Positions 20,910-31,760 of a stretch of 64,000 nt of DNA are shown here, one piece after another (position 1 is the stretch's first letter; each line of letters starts with the position of its first letter). The notes beneath the pieces are model-generated. The model did not search any database. It was not told the origin of the DNA and worked only from the letters and a program-made list of their open reading frames with translations. A program made the position numbers and the translations under genes. The DNA comes from Brachionus rotundiformis (Eukaryota; Rotifera; Eurotatoria; Ploima; Brachionidae): positions 79,978 through 143,977 of the forward strand of contig JAESIW010000207.1 in assembly GCA_016802295.1 (NCBI GenBank). Reading direction: 5' to 3'.

Positions 20910-22382
20910 TCAATCTTTCGTTTGAATATGAATAACCTTATTTCCATTGTTTTTCTGAAGTAAAACAGATAATGTGACAATAATTATCTCGACGAACTCA
21001 ACTATACTTAAAACACTAAATCCAATGAACAGGCCTAAAAGTCCACCAATATTCGATAATAAGTCAACTATTTCCATCTTTCTCAATTCTTCTATTTGCT
21101 CGTATTCCAATGAATCATAAAAAATATTTATCTTAAGTGAATTCTGTTTGACAAACTCTAATGAGTAATTGTAAGACGAGTTTTTTCTATTTAGCATTTT
21201 AACAAGACTTTGAGCTCTTAAGTCTGTTGGAAAATTGGAATAAGACAGTTTATATTCATAAATTGTCTTATTACATTCCAATGGACAATATTCGGCACAG
21301 TTTTCTTTTACATCACTTTGTTGAAAAAATCTTGTGAGTTCCGAAAAGAAACAAAATAATTCTTCAAAATTCGAACAAACTTTTACATCTTTAAAATAAG
21401 CAAAATTTGGATCGAAACAGCTACACTTGTTGATTAATGTTTTCTGAAAACATACATCAAAACAAAGTTCCTGACTGTAAGATTCAGATTGATTTAGTGT
21501 TGCTTTGTAAACATCTGTTGAAAGGAACTTTGAATGATCCTCTAAACAATCACTGAAAGGATATGGAAGTTTTTTAATCGATTTTTTTTTGATGATAATT
21601 GTCGTTTCGTATTTCGAGGCTAAATCGATTCCTCTAAATGGATTTACTCTTGTCTTTGAGTCAAACAAAGTAATATGAATGCCTTCATATTCAGCCAAAC
21701 TATCCTCTTGATAAGTAGTTTTTTCAAGAAATTCCATTCTTATACCATAATAGTTACCTATGTTGGTTTGTTTGAAAGGCGATTTTCCGTTGTTAAATAA
21801 GTAACAATTGCCAAAATACTTTTCAAAATACCAATTAAAATCTTCAGAAATATTACAAGGTCGAGTATTGTAGTAACAGCTTATTAAATAAGAGTCTATC
21901 TTAAATCCAAAAGATTTTCTTTCAACATCTGAAATATTTTGGTCCTTGGTGCTAAATCTACTCAAATAATCAAAAAAATCCAAAGTTAAACTTTCTTGAG
22001 TCGATTGTTGAGTAATAATTTTCAAAAAAGTTGAATTGAAAATATCCTCTATATTGTTATTTTTCATAAATTGTTCAAGAAAATCATTTCCATTTTTGGT
22101 CAAAAAAAATTTTTTGTGGCAAATTGATAATGCTGGTAGTTCAATTGGTATTTGAGGATTTTGGCGAATTATTGTCGTAACCTCAAACTTAGAAAAGTTA
22201 TTTATTGCATTAATGATGAAAAAACAACATGTCCCAATGCTTAATATTATGAAGAATATCCAAATTATTTTTAAAACTAGATTATTTGTTTTAAATATTT
22301 TTGGAAAACCATGTAATGACAAATCCTGTATCCAAGTTAAAAAATTATTTTTAATCTTTTCCAATTTAATGTCAGATTTCAT
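20910..22382 (-). CDS. DEG/ENaC-family sodium channel (FMRFamide/ASIC-like)
   Basis: An intact 490-aa single-exon gene. Visible parts in order: cytoplasmic N-terminus with the gating His-Gly (SLHGFPKIF, H24-G25); M1 at about residues 36-60; post-M1 ELPALSIC; a cysteine-rich ectodomain with CYYNTRPCN, ELCFDVCFQKTLINKCSCF and NCAEYCPLEC; the pre-M2 degenerin site region; and M2 at 443-475 with NIGGLLGLFIGFSVLS, including the G-F-S selectivity filter (454-456). Trimers of such subunits form amiloride-type, voltage-independent Na+ channels at the plasma membrane. They may be gated by peptide, acid or mechanical force; the gate cannot be told from sequence. The length is normal for the family. A paralogue lies at 42703-44181, and truncated copies at 8976 and 24028. 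Confidence 0.93.
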   Translation of the reverse strand: MKSDIKLEKIKNNFLTWIQDLSLHGFPKIFKTNNLVLKIIWIFFIILSIGTCCFFIINAINNFSKFEVTTIIRQNPQIPIELPALSICHKKFFLTKNGNDFLEQFMKNNNIEDIFNSTFLKIITQQSTQESLTLDFFDYLSRFSTKDQNISDVERKSFGFKIDSYLISCYYNTRPCNISEDFNWYFEKYFGNCYLFNNGKSPFKQTNIGNYYGIRMEFLEKTTYQEDSLAEYEGIHITLFDSKTRVNPFRGIDLASKYETTIIIKKKSIKKLPYPFSDCLEDHSKFLSTDVYKATLNQSESYSQELCFDVCFQKTLINKCSCFDPNFAYFKDVKVCSNFEELFCFFSELTRFFQQSDVKENCAEYCPLECNKTIYEYKLSYSNFPTDLRAQSLVKMLNRKNSSYNYSLEFVKQNSLKINIFYDSLEYEQIEELRKMEIVDLLSNIGGLLGLFIGFSVLSIVEFVEIIIVTLSVLLQKNNGNKVIHIQTKD

Positions 22383-22555
22383 GTTTTTTAATCTAAAAAT
22401 ACAAAATTGTATTTTATATTATTATTTGTTGCAGATGTATTGATTTAGATTTTTTTTTAATAAAAATATTCAACATCTTTTGAGTAAAATAAGTCTTAAA
22501 AGAAAAAATTTAGGCTTTTTTATTAGAGGCTTAGCGAAAATGACTTAGCATTTCT
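22383..22555 (-). promoter_or_regulatory. 5' flank shared by ENaC copies
   Basis: Nearly identical to 9321-9490, and partly to the reverse complement of 23930-24027. It likely contains the promoter and 5' UTR of this ENaC subfamily. The 42703-44181 paralogue does not share it. Confidence 0.45.
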
Positions 22556-22559
22556 AAAG

Positions 22560-23925
22560 GAATATATTAAATTTAAAGGAAATGAAATTTTTATAAAATT
22601 TATTTATTAATTTAGATTTTTTTAAAATTCTTTTATATTTTACAATTCGTTTCACTTTTTTTAATTTTCTTATTTAAACACATCAGAAATTGTTATAAAT
22701 TTCCTAAATAAAATACACTTACACAAAGGCAGTTAATCAATTTCTTAATTAAAAAGCTAATTTTCGTAGTTATAATTACCATAGAGATCAACTAAAACAA
22801 AATAAACTTAAATTCAAAATTTAATTTATTTCCTCTTTTTGTAGAAATTTAGCAATTTATGTGAATTAAACATTTTTCCTTTAAAAATGCTTACTTATAA
22901 AATCAGATGAAATTACTTGAATATAAGCTTAAAATTATTTTGATTTTATTTTTATTTTATTTAAAACATTTTTTAATCTAAAAATTTTTTTATTTTATAG
23001 CTTTAATTTTTTAAAAACAAAATATTAAATTAATTCTTAAATAATGACTGAGATAATATCTTGAAGAACGGATATGTATTCTATAAATTTTTCGAAATAA
23101 ATTCGGTCAACTTGAAAGAAAGCTTATTGCTTTTATAGTTTGAGTTTCTCAGGCGGTCTTTTTTTCATTTAACCATTTTTTTAATAAAAATTTCTGTCCT
23201 CCACTATAAAGATATTTCTGGTTAGATAAAATTTCTTGAATTGGTTTTACCTTGCTTTTTTAAATAATTAGATATTTTGAGAATCATTTTTTAAGTATTA
23301 TCTAGTAAATTAAATTTTACAAATAAACAAAAATAATTTGATTATTGAAAAACATCTTTTAATTGATTAAAAAGCCTTATTAGATCAGTAGATACACACT
23401 TACAGTCTTTATTAAATATTTGTAAAAATTTTGGTATTAAATGTGGAATAAAGTTTAATCTTCAGTCAAACAAAATTGATTTTTGTCGTCTTTTATTTCA
23501 GAATGATTTTTATCTAAAAAATTTAAAATTAAACAAAGTTGAGGAACTCAATTTTTGGGTTTTAATTTATAATCATATCTTTTCTTTAAAAAAAGTATCA
23601 TTTGATAACTTTAAAAAGTTCAAGACTCGTTTTTCTGGTTGATCTAATCTAAAGCTCAAATGTTTTTTTAATATCAGTATTTTAACCCAATTCTTATTGA
23701 GAGTTTACAAGATTTATTTTTAACTTATTTATTTTAAGCGCGAAAATTACTAAGTTAACTAAAATATTGTTATTTTTAATTTGTAGAAACAGATACTCAA
23801 TTTTAATTGAGGTCTTTTAAAATAGTTTTTTAGCTTATATAAATCAGATTAAAATAACTCAATATGCCTCCTAAAAGAAAAAATATTCACTTTATTTTTT
23901 AAATCTAATTTTAGAGAAAAAATTG
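22560..23925. other. Non-coding AT-rich stretch between inverted ENaC copies
   Basis: No gene was recognised. It is the spacer between the full-length ENaC 5' end (minus) and the fragment at 24028 (plus), whose shared flanks form an inverted repeat. Confidence 0.5.
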
Positions 23926-24027
23926 CCTAAAAGATTTTGAATATTTTTATTAAAAAAAAATCTAAATCAATACATCTGCAACAAATAATAATATAAAATA
24001 CAATTTTGTATTTTTAGATTACAAAAC

Positions 24028-24120
24028 ATGAAATCTGACATTAAATTGGAAAAGATTAAAAAAAATTTTTTAACTTGGATACAGGATTTGTCATTACATG
24101 GATATCACATCTGTAATTAA
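24028..24120 (+). pseudogene. ENaC N-terminal stub in opposite orientation
   Basis: A 30-codon frame starts MKSDIKLEKI and runs to LSLHG, identical to the full-length ENaC for its first 25 codons apart from one residue. It then diverges (YHICN) and stops at 24118-24120. The upstream ~95 bases also match the ENaC 5' flank. It is a duplicated promoter-plus-start piece placed head-to-head with the intact gene. It carries no membrane segment. Confidence 0.8.
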
Positions 24121-24319
24121 TAAGTTCATTTAAGTAATAATTGAGACAGAAATTAGTTGAGGACATGAATAGTAATCATTTATATTGAAAAAATAAAAAG
24201 TGATTCATTTTAATTAAGTTATGAGACCAAATTAATTTTTAAAATGGGTAAATTAATAATAAGTAATGAGCCCATTCAGTAGCCGGATGAGCCAAAATAA
24301 ATAAATATAAAGATTGATT

Positions 24320-26650
24320 TTAGCTAAGTTTTGCTTTAATTAAAGTAGATAGGTAAATTTTGAAATTTTTACAAATTAGAAAATAAAAGATAGTCTGACT
24401 AGAAGTTGTAATAAGGAAGAATAGATCACCCATTTCCTCAGCTATGGTACAAATTTTGTTGTGAACTGAACAAATATTCAAAAAATAATCGTTTTTGGTA
24501 GATTTTTGGTAGACAATAAAAATCTGAACAATTATGCCGAAAAATCTAAATATAATTATAAAAATCAGGTTAAAGACCAAAATATTTAATGTAGATCGAG
24601 TAGATTTAGTTTTGTTTACGTTTTTGAGAGTATTCGAAAAACCTAGGACTTCCTTTTTTTTTATATTTGATCGGACTTTTAAAATAAATATTACTTCTGT
24701 AAAACAAAACATGACTACACAGATAATATCATTTGAAAAATTAATTATAAATAAGATAAAAATTTCAAGAGCAGAATTGCGTTGAGACGGCTTTAATTGA
24801 AAAGGACTGTAAGGAGTAATATAATTCATGAAAAAAAACTTGCTATCAGGATATTCAACGTATCCAAATTGTATATCAAGATTAAATTGAAAATAGTTAA
24901 TTTTGTTCATAAAAATTTGATTTAGCAAAAGACTTAAAAAGTAAAAAACAAGAAACGATAAAATTAAAGGCTTTATATATTTTTTGCTCAATAATATTTT
25001 GAGTTTTTGTCTAGACTCTGAATCAAGTAATGTCAGGCGTTTGATCGAAACAAAAAGCTGAAATGCATTGGAAAAAAATTTCAGAAAACTACCAGCAACC
25101 TTTACCAAATAAATTTCTAAAATTTGTGAAATAATGAGTGTATAAAAAGGTGAACAAAATATCGAATTTTGGGTGACACACTTTCTCATTTGATGGACAA
25201 TCATTGTCATTAAATATAAAACAGTTATTAGTGAGTTGACTAACATGAATTTTTCGATAGATATCGTATTTTTCATTTTGTTTTCTGACGATTCTTTTAT
25301 TTTAGTCAAAATGTAAATGTTCAACAAACTACATATCATAGATAATGAGATGAATATATACTTAAACATTGCTATAAACAAATCGGCTATTTGAAAATAA
25401 TAAAGATAAAGTGAACTATAAACTTGAAAAAATTGCTTATTTGATTTATCACAATTATTCAGCATTTTTTCAAAATTGCATTGTTCCATTTTTTTTTTGA
25501 AGCTAAGACCTTGGGCACACGAATATGGCATTATCATGCTATTGATGTATGATAAATTGAAGATAAAGCGGGCATTTTGGGATAACCACAACATCAAACA
25601 TGAACAGTTAAGAAACACATTTTCAAATAAGAAAAAAATGGATCCATTTGTTTGAAAATCACGATAAAAACAAAAATCTTCATCTGAATAGTTATAATCA
25701 ACTAAACTGGAAGAATATTTTGACCCAAAATTTAATGTCAAATATTTTACTTTTTTAAAATTTTCTTTAATGCTATTTGAATCACTAAAATTTATTGATA
25801 AATTGTTGTTTATTTTTTGAAGCCATTTGAATCCATTGCTAATCAATTCAAGCTTGTTTTCTAAATTTATATTTATATATTGAGGAGACATATGTTCAAA
25901 AGCATCGTTTTCTATTTTATCCAATAAACCATTTAAATTTAGGGTATCTGTTTTATTAAAAATTAATAGCTCCTTGGAAAGAGTGCCTTTATAAAAATAT
26001 AAATTCAGCTGAGAAATTGAAGCGTTTAAATTTTCTATTTTATCTTCCAAAAAGTGAATTTGATTAAATTTTATAAAATTTCTCGATAATCCATAGAAAT
26101 CCAAATAGTTCAGATTCAAGTTATTGAAAATCAATGGACAGGTATTTGGATAGTATTTTACAGTGAATGAAAATTGAAGCGACGTAATATATTTGAATAT
26201 TCCATTGACAATTGAATGACTGCATTCTTTGAAAAATTTGAGATGCGAGTGATAGAACGCCAAATGAATAGAAGAATAGAAATTAGTTGAGATAAAAACA
26301 AAATCAGGTTGGGTAGAATCAAAAAAGCTTATTCTATTTATTTTAATTGAAATCTCAAAACGATGATATTTTAAAAGAATTTTAGAAAAAATCTTACTAA
26401 AATTTAGAAAGCTACTATAAACCAAATTATTTAAAGGCAGTATATTTATTTCGTTAATATTATTCACTTTTGATAAATTTACACAATTGATATGTAATTG
26501 TGAATAATTTTTAAAATTTTGCAGCAATAAAATTGATTGATACTTTTCTTCTATGACCTCAATGTATTTATTAAAGTGTACTTTTTTTGAAAATGTACAA
26601 TTTAAACTAAAATAAAAGAAAAAAAATAGTGATAAACGAAAAGAAAACAT
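24320..26650 (-). CDS. LRR-ectodomain seven-transmembrane receptor
   Basis: An intact 776-aa single-exon gene. A signal peptide (about residues 1-21, SLFFFFYFSLN) leads into a ~390-residue ectodomain. That region has degenerate leucine-rich repeats (LNLNYLDFYGLSRNFI, LNLNGLLDKIENDAF, VKYLTLNFG) and an LRR C-terminal cysteine cap (LNCSCLMLWL to SCAQG and NNC). Seven hydrophobic helices follow, at about 422-448, 466-487, 506-536, 558-580, 627-656, 687-713 and 738-759. A disulfide pair between CVTQNSIFCS before TM3 and the second loop is not clear. The DRY motif is replaced by S-I-K-R after TM3, and TM7 lacks NPxxY (FYFLICKNF). It is probably a rhodopsin-like, lineage-expanded orphan receptor at the cell surface. 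Ligand and G-protein are unknown. Confidence 0.85.
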   Translation of the reverse strand: MFSFRLSLFFFFYFSLNCTFSKKVHFNKYIEVIEEKYQSILLLQNFKNYSQLHINCVNLSKVNNINEINILPLNNLVYSSFLNFSKIFSKILLKYHRFEISIKINRISFFDSTQPDFVFISTNFYSSIHLAFYHSHLKFFKECSHSIVNGIFKYITSLQFSFTVKYYPNTCPLIFNNLNLNYLDFYGLSRNFIKFNQIHFLEDKIENLNASISQLNLYFYKGTLSKELLIFNKTDTLNLNGLLDKIENDAFEHMSPQYININLENKLELISNGFKWLQKINNNLSINFSDSNSIKENFKKVKYLTLNFGSKYSSSLVDYNYSDEDFCFYRDFQTNGSIFFLFENVFLNCSCLMLWLSQNARFIFNLSYINSMIMPYSCAQGLSFKKKMEQCNFEKMLNNCDKSNKQFFQVYSSLYLYYFQIADLFIAMFKYIFISLSMICSLLNIYILTKIKESSENKMKNTISIEKFMLVNSLITVLYLMTMIVHQMRKCVTQNSIFCSPFYTLIISQILEIYLVKVAGSFLKFFSNAFQLFVSIKRLTLLDSESRQKLKILLSKKYIKPLILSFLVFYFLSLLLNQIFMNKINYFQFNLDIQFGYVEYPDSKFFFMNYITPYSPFQLKPSQRNSALEIFILFIINFSNDIICVVMFCFTEVIFILKVRSNIKKKEVLGFSNTLKNVNKTKSTRSTLNILVFNLIFIIIFRFFGIIVQIFIVYQKSTKNDYFLNICSVHNKICTIAEEMGDLFFLITTSSQTIFYFLICKNFKIYLSTLIKAKLS

Positions 26651-26659
26651 CTGATCTTT

Positions 26660-27050
26660 GAAGATTTATTTTAATGTCTTGGATCAAAACAAGATTAAAT
26701 TAAATAAAATTCTAAAATATTGAATAAGCTTACAATTTTTATTTTTTAGACAAATAACATTTTTAAAATATATGTTACTTTAAGATAATTTCAATATGTA
26801 TTAGCTTTTTTATTTGCTCATTCTTAAAATTAATGATATTTAGAAAAATTTATACCCTTAGCAATTTTATCTTCAAGCTAAGAGATTATTAATAATTTAA
26901 TCGTCGCCGATTTTTCAAATCCCAGATAATTTTATAATAAATAATCTTTTATTTTGTTAATTTATTAATTAAATAAATTGAAAATTGAAGCAACTGATTC
27001 AATTAAATGATGATGTCAGTGCTGGAAAGAAACCAGTAGAGGAAAAGTCA
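26660..27050. other. Non-coding stretch upstream of the receptor gene
   Basis: AT-rich, with the receptor promoter presumably at its left end (minus-strand gene). No element was recognised. Confidence 0.4.
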
Positions 27051-28092
27051 CTCAGAAAAATTAATACAATTATTGATTTTATACATTTTTAAAAAAAAAA
27101 TAATTATCATGTGGCCAAGTATCTTTAAACTGGCTTAGGCTTTATCTTCAACAGACTTGAGCAAAAGTCGAAAAAAAGTAATTTTAAAGTCTACTCGACA
27201 ACTTTAAGCTAAAACATTTTGATTCGGATCTTATAATATTTATTAAGCATGATATAAAAGTTTAAGTTAGACATGGTGCTGCTAAAGCGAATAAGATGCT
27301 GAATTTGATCAGAAAATCATTTAAATTCTTTATCAAACACAACTCTAGACTTTTGAAGAATCTCTTTTTAGACCACATGTACAATATGCCATCAGCTAAT
27401 GGTATCCATATTGTGTAAAAGAAACATAGAGTAGGAAAATGCACATTAAGAGCGACTTGACTAGTTTCTGAGTTAAGGACATTAAACTGAAAGGATAAAC
27501 AGAATGGACCTGACCTATCTTTAAATGAGATGACAGATAGGTGATCTTATCAAAATGTTCAAAATTGTAAATAATTTAGAAGAGGTGAATCTTGTCTTGT
27601 CTTGAAGAGACTGATATAACATTACTAAACTATACTTGAGCTTGAATACGAGTTCAATTCACAGTTCTATTTAAAAAAAATATATTAGTTCATGTTAGCC
27701 TATTTAGGCTCTTGTTATTAGCTGATAGCATATTTTGTAATCAAACTTAAAAATAATATTTGAGAAAAAAAGTTATCTTTACGAAAATTAATTTTTATAA
27801 AATTTGTTTTTTAAAAAAACCTGTTTTGTAAATCCCTGAGAAATGAAATTTAACCACGAAGGATAAAATTCAGACTTTTGTTTTTTAGCCTCGTAAGTAC
27901 AATTGTTTTTTTAAATGCTCTTTAAAAATTAAAAAAATTATTTGTTGTCTCGATTTGACAAGTCTGATTAAAATTTAAATAAAATATAATCTTATTTTAA
28001 GGAAACAATTTAAATTAAGTCTTTTTAAGTTAAAATTTGAAGTAAATAATTTTAATAATATTAAAGAATGATTCAAGAAATTTGAAATATCT
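27050..28092 (-). repeat. Dispersed repeat DR2 (inverted partner of 10918-11950)
   Basis: Matches the reverse complement of 10918-11950 with scattered substitutions. It includes the LINE RT relic at 27270-27640 and the shared edge words TCAAGAAATTTGAAAT and ATAATTATCATGTGG. Confidence 0.8.
27270..27640 (+). pseudogene. CR1-like LINE reverse transcriptase C-terminal relic
   Basis: The plus strand reads GAAKANKMLNLIRKSFKFF, SRLLKNLFLDHMYNMPSA and, after shifts, TSLVSELRTLN and IKMFKIVNNLEEVNL. This is the conserved C-terminal helical region after the palm in CR1/Jockey-type reverse transcriptases. Several stops are present. No tail or target duplication was identified at this copy. Confidence 0.7.
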
Positions 28093-28099
28093 TGTCAAA

Positions 28100-28260
28100 A
28101 TCAGTACTGCGAAACCGCGAAAAAACTTTTGGATTTTTTTACTCAAGGCTTATTAATTGCTATGCGATCAAGAGATAAATGAAATTTACAACACTAAAGC
28201 ATTCAATTTTCCATAATTTTAAAATGATTTTATCAGATTATGTAAAAAAATTCCAAAAAT
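28100..28260 (-). repeat. ApoL-associated terminal repeat (copy 1)
   Basis: The sequence TTTACTCAAGGCTTATTAAT with AAAGCATTCAATTTTCC is the reverse complement of the 3' flank found downstream of ApoL-like copies at 36960-37080 and 52240-52330. It ends where the LINE at 28261 begins. Confidence 0.65.
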
Positions 28261-29530
28261 TTAATTAAAACAGACCATCGGTTTGCACCCAAGTCCATAT
28301 AACGAATAAAAACTTTTTTCAACTTTTCTCCACTTCTCTTCTATAAAATCTGATATAAATGAGTTGCTAACAAATGGAAGACCCAAATACTCAAAACCAT
28401 CTACATTAGACAATCGAACATCATCTATTACAAACTTTTCTTGGCAATTCACTCCCAATTTGGTCATAGTAAGGTTAACTGATTTTCTGAAATTGAATTC
28501 CATTTTCCATTCTTTTGCAAATTTGAAACAATCTTCTAATAACCTCATGGCATGCCCATAGGAGGGTGAGAGAATTATAATGTCATCACAATACGCAATG
28601 ATAGATAAGTTAAGACCATTTAACCAGGCACCAATATTAAGATTGGTACAATTTTCTAAAAGCTCGTTAATAAAAAAAGTTAAACAAGTAAGGGGAAAGA
28701 ACTCCTCCCTGTTTCACTCCCTCAGTACAGTCCAATATTTCACTTAATTGACCATCATACTTGACAACAATTTTCGACAAATTATAGTAGTTGTACAAAA
28801 TTTGCCAAATTGGTTTAGCAACTTTACCGATCAACTTGTAAACAACTTTTTTTTTTGTAATAGTTTGCCACTTCATTTACAATAAAATACGCATGTTTAC
28901 TGGACAATTTCTTTTTGTATCCAAATTGATTTGTATGTATGCAACTTAAACATTCCATCTTGTTAAGAATTACATTCTCTAAGATAACGGCCATAGTATT
29001 TGATACTGCCACAGGTCTAAAATCTGACGGTGTACTCATTGTCCCTTTTTTCGGTATCGGTGTGACAACTGAAATATTAGAACTACTTGGTAAATAACCA
29101 AAGCAAATCGCATTGTTAAAGTGCCAAGTTAAAATAAATATTAAATTAGAACATACACCATTAATAAAAAACTCATTACAAATATTATCGAGACCAGCTG
29201 ATTTGTTTCCACTTAATTTTTGTATAATAGATTTTATCTCGTCTTGATCAGTCACATCATCATATACCAAATCAGTTATGTTAAAGTGATAACTCTTTAC
29301 CGAGTCCTGATATTATTTTGTTTTTTTGAATTTTTTTTACCATTATGAGAAAATAAGTCCGAATAAAAATTAGCAAAATCAGCCAAACTAATTTCTTTTG
29401 AACATTTATTGACGCACGCTCTATTACGTCTAAATTTTGCTATTTTACGCCAAAATTTAGCGTTGTTCGAATTCCTTAGATTATTCAAATTGACACTTTT
29501 CTTTTTTTCTTGTTCATAAGAAATGTTGAT
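28261..29530 (-). pseudogene. LINE reverse transcriptase, motif A deleted
   Basis: The fingers are in the frame 29270-28824 (QKLSGNKSAGLDNICNEFF, SVVTPIPKKGTMSTPSDFRP, HTNQFGYKKKLSSKHAYF). Motif B is in 28876-28667 (CTEGVKQGGVLSPYLFNFF) and motif C, YCDD, in SIIAYCDDIIIL. The palm end DGFEYLGLPFVSNSF and KWRKVEKSFYSLYGLG lies in 28548-28261. The segment that should hold motif A (a D----AFD pattern) is deleted between YYKKKS and KLIGKVAKP, at a poly-A run. One catalytic Asp is therefore lost, and the copy is dead regardless of its frameshifts. Confidence 0.85.
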
Positions 29531-29915
29531 CAAAACATATAAAATGTGAATAAAACATTAAAAAAGAGAACGTAGCATAAAAATAAATTTATTTTCCATA
29601 AAAGTGAATCAAAACATAAAATAATTTCTAATTTCAGTTAATAAAACATAAAAAAAAATATTTCATTTTAGTCTAAATTTACCAAAAAAGTTACAAAAAC
29701 ATATAAAAATTTAATTAATTTATCATTAACACAAAAAAATTAACTAAAATAAAATTAATTTGAAAAAAATAGAAATAAAAATTTTAGTATATGTTTTATT
29801 AACTGTTTTAAATAATTATTACTAGTTTTATGTTTTAATTCTCTCTTTCAGTATTTTAAAATTAGAAAATTTTGTTTATGTTTTAATTTTAGAGCTTCAC
29901 ATTTTATATGTTTTG
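29531..29915. mobile_element. MITE with 20-bp perfect TIRs and subterminal repeats
   Basis: CAAAACATATAAAATGTGAA at 29531-29550 is exactly the reverse complement of 29896-29915. The 385-bp element has no coding capacity. The word AAAACATA/AAAACATT occurs about five times in the left half and its complement (ATGTTTTA) about four times in the right half, a symmetric array of subterminal sites. It splits the LINE linker between the codons of WRELN and INISYEQ. Removing it restores continuity, so it inserted after the LINE. Target duplication is short or eroded (TTGA/TTGAT). Confidence 0.85.
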
Positions 29916-30369
29916 TTCAACTCTCTCCAAATTTTTCTTACTAAGTGTTTAAACTTTTTCTTTCGCCAATTAATTTGTTTTCTAATTTCCAAATCATTAT
30001 AGTTAGATGTCTCAAACTCAGCATAAAGTTGTCTGGTTTCACAAATTAATTCATTTATTTCAGTGTTCTCCTGACGATTACAATTAGGAATTAATTTTTT
30101 CCATGTTGATTTTTTTAAAATTTTCTCAGCTTGTCTGGCTGACTTTAACAAAATACGTGGCAAATTAATAAAAATTTCATCAATTAGATGAACACAGGCC
30201 AATTTATTGGAAGGCACATTAATCTTCTCAACCTTAGATACCAACCAGTTCAGATTATCATTTAGATAACATTGATACATTTCAATAAAATCTTGATCTT
30301 TCCAATCAAAATGATGGAACTTGACACTTGTTGCCTCACTTGAACTACACTCACTCACTAAATTAGTAT

Positions 30370-31069
30370 CGATTACACAAGATATAGCATTATGATCACT
30401 AAAGTTTTGAGGTTCATCCATAACATTATATTCTTTGATTAACTCTTTATCTCTTGAACAAATGAAAATATGATCAATTCTTGATCTATATTCTTTTTTT
30501 TTTATAAGTGTAATCTATTCTAGATTCAAACAAAGAATGACAGTCTAAAATTTCATTTTTAGTTAAAAATCGTTTTAATAATTTGTCAAATTTTTTGCCA
30601 CGATTGAGATCGCAATTCCAATCACCTAATAAAATTATACTTTCATTTTTATAATCATCAAGAATACTTTCTAGACTAGATATAAATGACTTAAAATTAG
30701 CTAACCTTTCTTTGCTCCCATTATCAAATGGAACCCAAACACCTACAAAATTGAGATTTTTGGAACCAATGTTAACTCTAAGTAGCGCATAGTTTAAATT
30801 AAAAAAGTCGTAATCAATTACATTAATATTTTTGCTGACAAGCCAGCATTTACCACCATATGGTCTCTCTCTATTAGCAACTGTACCAATGTCCATGTCT
30901 GATTGAAAAAAAAGTTTATGATTATTATATCGTTAGGTTAAGTAATAATGTTCTTCAGAATTTAGCCAATGGTCACATAAGAATACAATATCGTGGTTTT
31001 GTACAATTTTGTCAATAATGACTGTATTTGATTTAAAATTTTGACAATTAAAGCTAGTTATTCTCATGT
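30370..31069 (-). pseudogene. LINE endonuclease (APE type), broken
   Basis: The endonuclease begins MRITSFNCQNFKSNTVIIDK (N of SFNCQNF is a metal-site residue) and continues FLCDHWL. A stop lies near 30930. It then reads VGVWVPFDNGSKERL and ILLGDWNCDLNRG (the GDWN metal-binding Asp and Asn). A frameshift near 30490 leads to IDHIFICS and FSDHNAISC, containing the catalytic Asp-His. All catalytic motifs can be located, but the frame is broken twice. The enzyme would nick target DNA to prime reverse transcription. Confidence 0.8.
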
Positions 31070-31760
31070 TCCATAGAATTTTCTACCCTTATGTCAGATG
31101 TAATACTCAATGCTTGTTGACCATATGGCTGATTAGTCTGCTGATGTTTTTTATTCAAAAGATCACCTATCATGTTAACACCATTTCCAGAACCATCTGA
31201 TCTAATTCTTTTTTTTATTCTACTCTCTTCGGTTTCAGTTTCGACTCTAGTAGAGACAACTTGTGTAGAGCTAGCACCACTTCTAAAAGAACCAAATCCG
31301 TCTCTAATAACACTTAAGCCTCCACCCCTACTTGCACAATCACTTTGATTTTTAGTAACCACATCATATTTACCATTAATTAATTTATTATTACTAGGAT
31401 TTTCAGTCGATTTTTCACCATTAATTTTTTTAACTATTTTTGTTTCAAAATAACGCTTGACTCTAATTCTAATTCCATCTGGCCAGTTATCAGGATCTAA
31501 AATTTTTTCCATGTAAATGCTACTTACTGTAAAGTGAAAAGATTTATAATAGTCATTTTTTGTTTTTAACTCTTTTATACTTTCTACTTTGGCAAATCTG
31601 TTGATAAACTCCGTGATACTTATCTCATCACTATTTAATGACCAAAAACCAGTATAGTAGTCAAAAAGTTTCAGTGGTTTAGGTGGCTTTGGAGCTGCAC
31701 CCAACGTTACTGACTTAAGCGAGCCAACTACAAACTTTTTTTTGACTACTTTAGCTCAAT
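31054..31760 (-). pseudogene. LINE ORF1
   Basis: A ~230-codon open frame without an ATG at its head; the conservative ORF begins at 31704 with a TTG. It opens VVKKKFVVGSLKSVTLGAAP, continues KLFDYYTGFWSLNSDEISI and NDYYKSFHFTVSSIYMEKIL, and has the motif WPDGIRIRVKRYF at residues ~75-90. The second half is low-complexity and charged (RIKKRIRSDGSG). The first half looks like an RRM-type nucleic-acid-binding fold, as in other LINE ORF1 proteins. It overlaps the start of the endonuclease ORF. Missing start and flank suggest 5' truncation. Confidence 0.6.
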
